NCBI GenBank assembly: GCA_023453665.1
Contig: JAEXTA010000109.1
Span: forward strand, 1 to 21,982
Direction: 5' to 3'
Length of the DNA stretch: 21,982 nt
Source of the DNA: Bacteroidota bacterium
Lineage (GTDB): Bacteria; Bacteroidota; Ignavibacteria; Ignavibacteriales; Ignavibacteriaceae
Position numbers and translations under genes: made by a program. The notes beneath the pieces are model-generated. The model saw only the letters and a program-made list of their open reading frames with translations, did no database searches and was not told the DNA's origin. Each line of letters starts with the position of its first letter. Position 1 is the first letter of the stretch. Below are positions 15,285 through 21,982 of the stretch, one piece after another.

Positions 15285-15599
15285 ATGAAAATTAAACTAT
15301 CTCAAATAGCCCACGGAAGAAGCGGCGACAAAGGTGATGCTGCAAATGTTGGTATTATTGCCTACGATGACAAGGGTTATGGAATTATTAAAAAGCATCT
15401 GACTGAAGCCAAAATCAAAAAACATTTTGAAGGAATATGCCTCGGTAGAGTTGAACGATTTGAACTGCCAAATCTGCGGGCACTAAATTTTCTTCTCCAC
15501 AATACACTTGGCGGAGGTGGAACAGTTTCACTTAAATTTGACGCACAGGGAAAAACACTTGCAGCGGCGTTGTTAAGGATGGAGATAGAGGTTGAATGA
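15285..15599 (+). CDS. AtuA C-terminal-domain-like protein, stand-alone
   Basis: A 104-residue protein matching the C-terminal domain of AtuA-type proteins. The hallmark HGRSGDKGDAANVGI is at residues 10-24, followed by ERFELPNLRALNFLL and a Gly-rich segment LGGGGTVSL. It starts two bases after the DUF1446 stop with GGAG inside the end of that gene, so the two are made together and probably form one complex. The division into two genes, rather than a fused AtuA, is intact: both have proper starts and no sign of a frameshift. The stop codon lies in a TGAA-rich short repeat. Function unknown. Confidence 0.85.
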   Translation: MKIKLSQIAHGRSGDKGDAANVGIIAYDDKGYGIIKKHLTEAKIKKHFEGICLGRVERFELPNLRALNFLLHNTLGGGGTVSLKFDAQGKTLAAALLRMEIEVE

Positions 15600-15624
15600 A
15601 TGATTGACTGAATGGCTGAATGAA
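15593..15624. repeat. Short TGAATGAA-like repeat
   Basis: Four consecutive 8-base units can be read: TGAATGAA, TGATTGAC, TGAATGGC, TGAATGAA. The array covers the stop codon of the AtuA-C-like gene and places TGA stops in several frames. It may be a degenerate microsatellite. Confidence 0.6.
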
Positions 15625-15664
15625 TTTTTAATAACAATATTGGACATAAATATACAGGTTATAA

Positions 15665-16766
15665 ATGTACACAGACGAAATAAAACTACTAAACACTTAT
15701 AAACAACGCATCGAGAATCTACGAGGTTATCTTTGACGTCGTTAATAAAGATTTAAAGATAAAAGACCTTCATAACCAAACCGAAAGCCCGAACTTCTGG
15801 AATGACCAGATGGCTGCGCAAAAAGTTTTGCAGGAAATAAAAAATCTTCAGCAGTGGGTTACTCTGTGGGAGGACTTAAATAAAAAAGCACACGATGTTG
15901 AAGACCTGATTCAGCTTGCTGAAGCAGAAGAAGACGGATCTTTTTCTGCTGACATTGCTGTTGAGTTGGAATCCCTTAAGATTGAAATTGAGCGTGGTGA
16001 ACTTAAAAATATGCTTAGCGGAAAAGACGATGATAAAAATTGCATTCTAACAATTCACTCAGGTGCAGGCGGAACAGAAGCACAGGATTGGGCAGAAATG
16101 TTGATGCGTATGTATCTGCGTTACGGTGAGCAAAGCGGTTTTAACATGAAGATAGTTGATGTACTTGATGGTGATGGTGCCGGAATTAAAAGTGCAACAA
16201 TAGAAGTTGAAGGTGAATTCGCTTACGGCTATTTGAAAGCTGAAAACGGAGTTCATCGCTTGGTTCGCATTTCACCTTTCGATTCAAATAAAAGAAGACA
16301 TACATCTTTCGCTTCCGTCTTTGTGATACCTGAAATTGATGACACGATAGAAATTGAAATAAATCCAGCTGATTTGCGGGTTGATACCTATCGTTCCGGT
16401 GGTAAAGGCGGGCAGAACGTAAACAAAGTTGAAACGGCAGTCAGAATAACTCACATTCCGTCAGGAGTTGTTGCTGCTTGTCAAAGTGAAAGATCACAAG
16501 GACAAAACAGGGTTAACGCAATGAAGATGCTTCGATCAAAACTTTACCAGATTGAACTGGAAAAGCAGGAAGCCGAACTTGATGAAGTTGAAAAAAGTAA
16601 AATGAAAATCGAATGGGGAAGTCAGATTCGTTCGTATGTTTTTCATCCATATAATATGGTTAAAGATCACAGGACTGATGAAGAAACATCAGATGTGCAG
16701 AGAGTTATGGATGGCGACATTGACAGATTTATCAAAGCATTTCTTTTAAAGTTCAGTAAGAATTAA
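15665..16766 (+). CDS. prfB: Peptide chain release factor 2, programmed +1 frameshift
   Basis: Recognises UGA and UAA stop codons and triggers peptide release. The gene is read in two frames. An ATG at 15665 gives 23 codons ending CTT, then an in-frame TGA (15734-15736). A +1 shift at CTT-TGA-C continues from GAC at 15735 to the TAA at 16764-16766, for about 366 residues in total, equal to the family length. In the joined protein the stop-codon-reading tripeptide SPF is at about 203-205 (RLVRISPFDSNKRRHTSF). The GGQ motif is at about 248-250 (GGKGGQNVNK). A conceptual start in the second frame at 15810 would lose some 48 residues and is an artefact. The MGMT-like gene starts on the last base of the stop codon. 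Confidence 0.96.
15722..15737 (+). promoter_or_regulatory. RF2 programmed frameshift site
   Basis: The codons CGA GGT TAT CTT TGA are followed by C. GAGG acts as the internal Shine-Dalgarno-like stimulator a few bases before the slippery CTT. UGAC is a weak termination context. This is the conserved autoregulatory site of prfB: low RF2 leaves the UGA unread and favours the +1 shift that makes more RF2. Confidence 0.95.
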
Positions 16767-17137
16767 TGAAAGCGAAGGAAAAGAATTCTTCAAAAAAGGA
16801 AAAAGATTTTTTTGACAAAGTATATGATGTAGTTGCAAAAATCCCTTATGGAAAAGTAACTACTTATGGTGCAATTGCTGAAGCCTGTGGAATAAGATCA
16901 TCTGCTAGAACTGTCGGCTGGGCATTAAATGGAGCTAAAGAATCCGGGTTGCCTTGTCACAGGGTAGTCAATAGGGTAGGAGCATTAACAGGTAAGTTTC
17001 ATTTTGGTGATACGCACATTATGGAAGACTTGCTAAAATCCGAAGGTGTTGAGTTTGATGAGAATGATCTTGTTGTTCTAACTAAACACCTTTGGATTCC
17101 TAGATCAATCAAGAAAAAATCAAAAAATAAATCTTAA
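16766..17137 (+). CDS. MGMT/ATL-family DNA alkyl-damage protein with active-site Cys
   Basis: A 123-residue protein consisting only of the DNA-binding domain of O6-alkylguanine-DNA alkyltransferases. It has the helix-turn-helix region (GKVTTYGAIAEACG, 29-42), the Arg-finger region SARTVGWALN, and the motif LPCHRVVNR (62-70) with Cys64 at the alkyl-acceptor position. Its length and the LTGKFHFGDTH tail resemble alkyltransferase-like (ATL) proteins, which lack that cysteine (Trp or Ala instead). This one may therefore be a minimal active alkyltransferase or an ATL intermediate. The start overlaps the prfB stop by one base. The stop interlocks with that of the convergent LiaF-like gene through TTAA. 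Confidence 0.88.
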   Translation: MKAKEKNSSKKEKDFFDKVYDVVAKIPYGKVTTYGAIAEACGIRSSARTVGWALNGAKESGLPCHRVVNRVGALTGKFHFGDTHIMEDLLKSEGVEFDENDLVVLTKHLWIPRSIKKKSKNKS

Positions 17138-18072
17138 ATTTTTTGTGCCGGGGCTTCTTCTCTTCTGACTTTTATGGATGAGACTCCACATTCTATATCG
17201 ATGTAAATTTTCTTTTTAGAATTTTCAAAACCGGGTGTTCTATATAGATCACTGTCTGTTTTGTTAAATCCCTCAAAACTTTTTGATGAAAGTACCGCAT
17301 CGGTAGTAATCTCACATCCTGAACTGTCCGGAATTTCGATATAAATACTTGAAGCTCCGGCATCTATACTTAGTCTTGTTTCATCTGCCAGGTTGCCAAG
17401 TTTAACGTCAAGAGAAGCTGCGCCCATATCAACTGTTATATTTTCTGTTTTATACGGGGTTAAGTCTAAATCAATTTTTGCTGCGCCAATATCAAAATTA
17501 ATATCCCAGACAGGATTTGTGTTAAGGGAAATATCGACTTTGTTTTTATGTTTTCCTTTTCCAAACGAAAATTTGGTTTGTTTCATTTCAAGGTCGAGTG
17601 AAGCACTATATTCACTTGTTTCATTTGTAAAAGAATAATTATTCTTTATACCTTCCGCTATTACTGCTATTAAACTGTCTGTTGTATTAGCTATAATAAA
17701 TGAACCGGCACCAGCGCTGAAATTTAAAGTTGCTCTCTGCAATGTTGAGTCGTACTGTTGAAAATAATCTGTTACTTCATAATGAACATCATCACCATCA
17801 ATTACGAATTCGATGTCATTATCAATAATATTTGTTGCAGATTTTACTGAAGCGAAAATAACTACAGCGAGAAAAATAGCAGCAGAACCTACTAGTATAT
17901 TCTTCATTATTAAATTTTTTGTAAGGAACGAAATTCCCCATAGAACAATTACTAACGGCCAGAATTTCCATACACCTGACCAGTAAATATTCATCACACC
18001 AAAATTGTTTAACAGAACAAGTACACCAATTGAGATAAATAATAATCCCCAGAATATGTGTTTGGTTTTCAT
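17134..18072 (-). CDS. LiaF-like membrane protein with C-terminal beta-rich (toastrack-like) domain
   Basis: A 312-residue protein. Three transmembrane helices (about residues 7-23, 36-50 and 57-75) of the LiaI/LiaF (DUF5668) type, with the IFWGLLFISIGVLVLLNN motif, are followed by about 230 residues of short alternating strands with repeating patterns such as DINFDIGAAKIDLDLTPY and ITVDMGAASLDVKLG. That is typical of the LiaF C-terminal / DUF4097-like domain. LiaF-type proteins restrain or sense cell-envelope stress signalling; here no LiaSR-type two-component genes are visible. It starts 15 bases after the PspC gene and forms an operon with it. Its stop overlaps the MGMT-like stop on the opposite strand. 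Confidence 0.85.
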   Translation of the reverse strand: MKTKHIFWGLLFISIGVLVLLNNFGVMNIYWSGVWKFWPLVIVLWGISFLTKNLIMKNILVGSAAIFLAVVIFASVKSATNIIDNDIEFVIDGDDVHYEVTDYFQQYDSTLQRATLNFSAGAGSFIIANTTDSLIAVIAEGIKNNYSFTNETSEYSASLDLEMKQTKFSFGKGKHKNKVDISLNTNPVWDINFDIGAAKIDLDLTPYKTENITVDMGAASLDVKLGNLADETRLSIDAGASSIYIEIPDSSGCEITTDAVLSSKSFEGFNKTDSDLYRTPGFENSKKKIYIDIECGVSSIKVRREEAPAQKI

Positions 18073-18087
18073 ATCACACCTGTGGTT

Positions 18088-18528
18088 TTAATTCTTTTTT
18101 GAGTTAACTAATAAAGCTATTCCGATTCCGATTAACAGTAGTGGCCAGAAATCACCAAAATTTATTCTTGGAAGAAAATTATCAGCAAGAAAGATCATTC
18201 CGAAAACAATTAATATTATTCCAAGTGTAATTGATCTCTTGTTTTTTTTCTCTTCCTTCATGGCAAAATAATTGTCCACCAGATCACTTTTGGGAATGTT
18301 GGTGTTCTGTGAACCCGAATCAGCGCTTACCATGTTCGGAATAAATATTTGCTGTGGTACTAATACCCATAAAATTAAATAGGCTACTATTCCTGTTCCG
18401 CCAATAAACAGTGTTACAAGAAAAATTATTCTAATTATTGTCGAATCAATCTCGAAGTATTCACCAAGACCTCCGGCAACACCGCCGAGCATTTTATCTT
18501 TAACCGATCTATATAATCTTTTATCCAT
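18088..18528 (-). CDS. PspC-domain membrane protein with LiaI/LiaF-like tail
   Basis: A 146-residue protein. Residues 1-60 form a PspC domain: KRLYRSVKDKMLGGVAGGLG, then EYFEIDSTIIRI and a transmembrane helix ending in YLILWVLVPQ. A linker follows, then two short hydrophobic segments of the DUF5668 type (SITLGIILIVFGMIFLADNF, then FWPLLLIGIGIALLV). PspC proteins belong to envelope-stress (phage shock) systems. The frame is open to an ATG at 18615, but the ATG at 18528 matches the conserved family start and has GGGAG six bases upstream, so I use it. It is co-directional with the LiaF-like gene (15-base gap), suggesting a two-gene envelope-stress unit. Confidence 0.9.
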   Translation of the reverse strand: MDKRLYRSVKDKMLGGVAGGLGEYFEIDSTIIRIIFLVTLFIGGTGIVAYLILWVLVPQQIFIPNMVSADSGSQNTNIPKSDLVDNYFAMKEEKKNKRSITLGIILIVFGMIFLADNFLPRINFGDFWPLLLIGIGIALLVNSKKN

Positions 18529-18700
18529 TTTAGACTCCCGCTTAAACTGTTTTAGAATCCGGCAGAATAATAACCAAAAAGAAAACCAATGTTCATTTAA
18601 TTTTACTAATGGCAATATTTTGCGAAATACGGATAAATGTTATTTCCGGCGGTACTAAAATCCTGGACCGATTTGCTTTAATAATTAGTTTTCTCGTATG

Positions 18701-18708
18701 TACTTTTG
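18701..18708 (+). promoter_or_regulatory. Possible -7 promoter element of nadE
   Basis: TACTTTTG fits TAnnTTTG and lies 55 bases before the nadE ATG. The nearest TTTG upstream (18672-18675) is spaced too far for a standard partner, so support is weak. The rest of the 235-base divergent gap between the PspC gene and nadE has no other recognisable feature. Confidence 0.28.
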
Positions 18709-18763
18709 TGTTTATTTTAGCGGCGTGAAAAAATATGTAACTAATTCTTTTGATCGTATATAA

Positions 18764-20401
18764 ATGAAAATAGCAGTCTGCCAGATAAATACCATCATTG
18801 GGGATATTGAACTTAACAAGAAAAAAATTCTCAGTTATTATGAAAGAGCACAATCAGATGGTGCAGACATCGCTGTTTTTCCTGAACTATCGCTTGTCGG
18901 TTATCCTCCTTTAGATCTCGTTGAAAAAAAAGAATTCCGTTACGCTGTAAATGAAGCGGCTAAAGAAATTGCATCTTCAACAAATTCAGTCGGACTTTTA
19001 TTTGGTTCAATAACTGAAGATGATGATATGATCGGAACGGATATTCATAACTCTGCAATACTTTGTTATGATGGAAAGATTCAGTTTGTACAACACAAAA
19101 CATTAATACCGAATTATGATGTGTTTGATGAGATGAGATATTTCGATCCGGCAAAAGATGTTTTTGTTCATGAATTTAAAGGTGAGAAGTTAGGAATATC
19201 AATTTGCGAAGATATCTGGAACGATGCAGACTACTGGCACAAACGAAGATATAATACTGATCCTGTTAAAAAACTTATTCAAAATGGTTCGACACTTCTG
19301 ATAAATATTTCTGCGAGCCCTTATGCTTATGGTAAGCGTGAAAGCCGCAGGAAGATGTTAGCAACCCTGACCGGCAATGACAAACTTCCGTTAGTATATG
19401 CCTGCAGTGTCGGTGCACAAACAGATTTGATATTTGACGGCGCAAGTATGTGCTTTAGCAATAAAGGTGAACTTACTTCATTAGGTAAAAGTTATGATGA
19501 GGATTATTTCATATTCGATACAAAGAACAAATATGAAGTTATCGGTAAATCAGAAAAAAGTTTTGAAGAAGAAACTCTGTCTGCACTTATTTATGGATTG
19601 AAAGACTACTGTTCAAAATTAAATTTTAAGAAAGTACTTGTTGGATTAAGCGGCGGAATTGATTCGGCGCTCGTTACATACATTGCAGTTGAAGCACTTG
19701 GACCGGAAAATGTTTTTGTAATGATGATGCCTTCAAAATATTCAAGTAAAGGAAGTGTATCAGATTCTGAGAAACTTATTGCCAATCTTGGAATCAAATC
19801 GTCTAACGTTTCAATTCAACCTGTTGTTGATAAAGTGTTTGAATTAATGAAAGAAGTAACCGGCGAAATTGAAAACTGTATAGCTGGTGAAAACGTACAG
19901 GCGAGAGTTCGCGGAATTTATCTTATGACTGTTTCAAACAAAATGAACTCGCTACTGCTTACAACAGGTAATAAATCAGAAATGGCAGTCGGTTACTGTA
20001 CATTATATGGAGATATGTGTGGCGGTCTTGCAGTTATTGCGGATGTTTACAAAACCGATGTTTACAGAATAAGCGAATACATAAATCGTGATAATGAAAT
20101 TATTCCAAAAGAAATATTAATTAAAGCACCATCGGCTGAACTGAAATTTAACCAGACAGACCAGGATACTTTGCCGCCTTATCCGTTGCTTGATAAAATA
20201 CTAAAGATGTATCTTGAAGAGAACAAGGAGCAGGCAGAGATAATCGGAATTATTAAGAACGAAAGCTTAGTTAAAAAAGTATTGAGAATGGTGGACATAA
20301 ACGAGTTTAAAAGAAAGCAGGCAGCTCCTGCGTTAAGAGTTTCAACCAAAGCATTCGGATATGGAAGACGCTACCCGATTGTACAGGGATGGAGAAAATA
20401 A
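18764..20401 (+). CDS. nadE: Glutamine-dependent NAD+ synthetase
   Basis: Makes NAD+ from deamido-NAD+, ATP and glutamine-derived ammonia; cytoplasmic. The 545 residues hold two domains. The N-terminal nitrilase-type glutaminase domain has the Glu-Lys-Cys triad at Glu41 (FPELSLVGYPP), Lys112 (HKTLIPNYDVFDE) and Cys148 (GISICEDIW). The C-terminal synthetase domain (from about residue 275) has the PP-loop LSGGIDSAL (295-303). It also has the TGNKSEMAVGY motif, then TLYGDMCGG. The ATG has no Shine-Dalgarno. It is a single gene, divergent from the PspC gene and followed by an intergenic repeat. Confidence 0.97.
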   Translation: MKIAVCQINTIIGDIELNKKKILSYYERAQSDGADIAVFPELSLVGYPPLDLVEKKEFRYAVNEAAKEIASSTNSVGLLFGSITEDDDMIGTDIHNSAILCYDGKIQFVQHKTLIPNYDVFDEMRYFDPAKDVFVHEFKGEKLGISICEDIWNDADYWHKRRYNTDPVKKLIQNGSTLLINISASPYAYGKRESRRKMLATLTGNDKLPLVYACSVGAQTDLIFDGASMCFSNKGELTSLGKSYDEDYFIFDTKNKYEVIGKSEKSFEEETLSALIYGLKDYCSKLNFKKVLVGLSGGIDSALVTYIAVEALGPENVFVMMMPSKYSSKGSVSDSEKLIANLGIKSSNVSIQPVVDKVFELMKEVTGEIENCIAGENVQARVRGIYLMTVSNKMNSLLLTTGNKSEMAVGYCTLYGDMCGGLAVIADVYKTDVYRISEYINRDNEIIPKEILIKAPSAELKFNQTDQDTLPPYPLLDKILKMYLEENKEQAEIIGIIKNESLVKKVLRMVDINEFKRKQAAPALRVSTKAFGYGRRYPIVQGWRK

Positions 20402-20410
20402 CATTATATA

Positions 20411-20494
20411 CTTAGTGCCTCTATGTGTTTTAAGTGCCTTAGTGGTGAAATATACTTAACCATTAAGTCACAAAGGTCACTAAGGAACACTTAG
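20411..20494. repeat. Intergenic imperfect palindromic repeat (CTTAGTG type)
   Basis: The left arm CTTAGTGCCTCTATGTG and then CCTTAGTGGT (20411-20445) is mirrored by a right arm containing ACCATTAAGTCACAAAGG and TCACTAAGG (20459-20485), giving an imperfect inverted repeat of roughly 26 bases per arm. This wording (cttagtg...tttgtg...) resembles dispersed intergenic repeats I have met in Bacteroidota-related genomes, but only one copy is in this window. It fills most of the nadE-dsbD gap. Confidence 0.55.
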
Positions 20495-20525
20495 AAAATA
20501 TTTATTAAATAAACAGAAAAGTACT

Positions 20526-21982
20526 ATGAAAAGATTTTTAATTACATCGATTGTATTTTTATTAACAATCACTTCGTTTGCACAATTCGGCGGTAACAAG
20601 GAATTAGTTAAGATAAAAACTTTTTCATCGTTCGATAAAGTATATGCAGGCAGTGAGTTTAAAATTGCAGTAAAAGTACAAGTCGATTCAACATGGCATA
20701 TCAATTCAAATAAACCTTATGAAGAATATCTTATCCCGACTGAGCTGATTGTTGATTCAACTGTAAATTCTTTTAAAGTGAGTAAAATAGTTTATCCAAA
20801 AGCTCATGACTTCAAACTAAGTTTTTCTGAAACTCCGCTCTCTGTCTGGGAAGGTGAAGTTTATATCGGTGCTTTGCTTCATACACCAAAGGATATTCAA
20901 CCAGGTAAATATAATTTAGTTGTGTCGCTTGATTACCAGGCTTGCAACGATATAACATGTCTTGCGCCGACATCTGTTATAGATACTTTAGAAATAGAAG
21001 TTGCTGATAAACAGGCAGTCGTGAATGAAATTAACCAGGATGTTTTTAAAAATGTTGATTTAAATTACTCTGAATCAACAGGTTCAGTTGATACAAAAAA
21101 AGATGATCCAATCACATCAGCACTGGAAGAGAGTGGTTTGCTGATTGGACTGCTTTTGGTTTTTGTTGGCGGACTTGCACTTAATCTTACACCTTGTGTA
21201 TATCCTTTAATTCCAATTACAATCGGTTACTTCGGCGGACAGAGTGAAGGAAGCACCGGTCGATTAACTATGATGGGAGTTTTATTTGTACTTGGAATGG
21301 CCGTGACTTATTCTGTTATTGGTGTTGTTACTTCCCTCACAGGTGCGGTGTTTGGTGCGTTGCTTCAAAATACTTTTGTAATACTTTTTATTGTTGTAAT
21401 CTTTTTAGTCCTTTCATTGAGTATGTTCGGCGTATATGAATTTAAATTACCAAATTCATTAGTTGCGAAAGCAGGCGGCGCAAAAGGTGGAATGTACGGC
21501 GCTTTCTTTATGGGATTAACGATGGGTATAGTTGCCGCGCCTTGTATAGGTCCATTCGTTCTTGGTCTTGTAACTTACGTTGCAGCAAAAGCAGATCCAT
21601 ACTTTGGGTTTTTAATGTTCTTTGTACTCGCACTTGGATTAGGTTTTCCATATCTCATTCTTGCAATCTTTTCTGGTAAGATTAAAAAACTCCCTCGTGC
21701 CGGTGAGTGGATGGATGCAGTAAAACATGTGTTCGGATTTATATTGATCGGAATGGCGTTGTACTTTTTACTTCCGCTGTTACCAAAAAGTATTTCGGGT
21801 TATGTTCTTCCGGTATTTGGAATTATAACAGCGATCTATCTTTTATTCTTTGACAAACTTGCAAACAGGGTTTTAGGATTCAGAATATTTAAGATTGTGT
21901 TTTCTGTTATCATCATTGCTCTTTCTGTCTATTCATTAATTCCTTCTGATACAAAATCAGTTGAATGGGTACACTATACTGA
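20526..21982 (+). CDS. dsbD: DsbD-type thiol:disulfide interchange protein, 5' part
   Basis: The frame is open from the ATG at 20526 to the end of the window (485 codons), so the C-terminus is missing. It moves electrons from cytoplasmic thioredoxin across the inner membrane to envelope thiol proteins. A signal peptide (residues 1-19, FAQ) is followed by the periplasmic alpha domain with Cys140 and Cys145 (YQACNDITC), then a linker. Multiple transmembrane helices start at about 205. Two membrane cysteines characteristic of DsbD are seen: Cys224 in LNLTPCVYPLIP and Cys340 in GIVAAPCIGPF. The C-terminal thioredoxin-like gamma domain with its CxxC would begin just past the window edge, so its presence is untested. 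It starts after an intergenic repeat. Confidence 0.94.
   Translation, partial: MKRFLITSIVFLLTITSFAQFGGNKELVKIKTFSSFDKVYAGSEFKIAVKVQVDSTWHINSNKPYEEYLIPTELIVDSTVNSFKVSKIVYPKAHDFKLSFSETPLSVWEGEVYIGALLHTPKDIQPGKYNLVVSLDYQACNDITCLAPTSVIDTLEIEVADKQAVVNEINQDVFKNVDLNYSESTGSVDTKKDDPITSALEESGLLIGLLLVFVGGLALNLTPCVYPLIPITIGYFGGQSEGSTGRLTMMGVLFVLGMAVTYSVIGVVTSLTGAVFGALLQNTFVILFIVVIFLVLSLSMFGVYEFKLPNSLVAKAGGAKGGMYGAFFMGLTMGIVAAPCIGPFVLGLVTYVAAKADPYFGFLMFFVLALGLGFPYLILAIFSGKIKKLPRAGEWMDAVKHVFGFILIGMALYFLLPLLPKSISGYVLPVFGIITAIYLLFFDKLANRVLGFRIFKIVFSVIIIALSVYSLIPSDTKSVEWVHYT

Noticed and set aside
13915..15599. Frameshifted or broken AtuA gene
   Set aside because: Both parts have their own start with ribosome-binding sequence and a proper stop, and the separate C-terminal protein is a recognised arrangement, so this is a split pair and not a pseudogene.
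15734..15736. In-frame TGA read as a nonsense mutation in prfB
   Set aside because: Its context CTT-TGA-C with upstream GAGG is the conserved RF2 recoding site, and the +1 frame continues the protein at full length.
18529..18615. Longer N-terminus (29 residues) for the PspC protein
   Set aside because: The PspC domain starts directly at the internal Met with GGGAG upstream; the extension has no family match.

Overview
This is an AT-rich bacterial chromosome segment of mostly single-copy housekeeping genes with short intergenic gaps. The gene content suggests the Bacteroidota/Chlorobi/Ignavibacteria group: an ALDH7-type dehydrogenase, paired secreted M16 peptidases, a Prc-type protease, PspC and LiaF-like membrane proteins, a separately encoded AtuA C-terminal protein, and small GIY-YIG proteins beside tRNA genes. 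Several upstream regions hold TAnnTTTG-like -7 elements, which fits that group. Lineage is inferred from gene content only, since no rRNA is present.

Left part (1-9447). The 3' end of an aldehyde dehydrogenase gene on + runs into a hairpin terminator shared with a minus-strand block. Read 5' to 3' on the minus strand, that block is plsY-like, htrA, purB, a lipoprotein peroxiredoxin (bcp), two M16 peptidases (catalytic, then one lacking the zinc motif), a terminator, and prc. The first three genes overlap, and the two M16 genes share an ATGA. The block is rich in envelope functions: phospholipid synthesis, a membrane-anchored HtrA protease, an exported thiol peroxidase, and processing proteases.

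Centre (9448-10471). A promoter-like site precedes a broken tRNA-Gly copy, an intact tRNA-Gly(GCC), a hairpin and an intact tRNA-Cys(GCA). Next come a 79-residue GIY-YIG nuclease gene, a partial tRNA-Cys copy, a decayed second copy of the GIY-YIG gene, and a third, more degraded tRNA-Cys-like piece. These tandem units, with GC-rich palindromes inside the broken tRNA copies, are the most unusual part of the window.

Right part (10472-21982). A STAS-domain anti-sigma-factor antagonist (-) diverges from an unrecognised lipoprotein (+), which converges on a UPF0316-type membrane protein (-). A compact plus-strand run follows: pcm, miaA, a DUF1446 (AtuA N-terminal type) protein, a separate AtuA C-terminal-type protein, prfB with a programmed +1 frameshift, and a small MGMT/ATL-family protein. 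A PspC protein and a LiaF-like protein lie on the minus strand and converge on it with interlocking stop codons. Glutamine-dependent nadE (+), an intergenic palindromic repeat and the 5' part of dsbD (+, running off the window) complete the segment.
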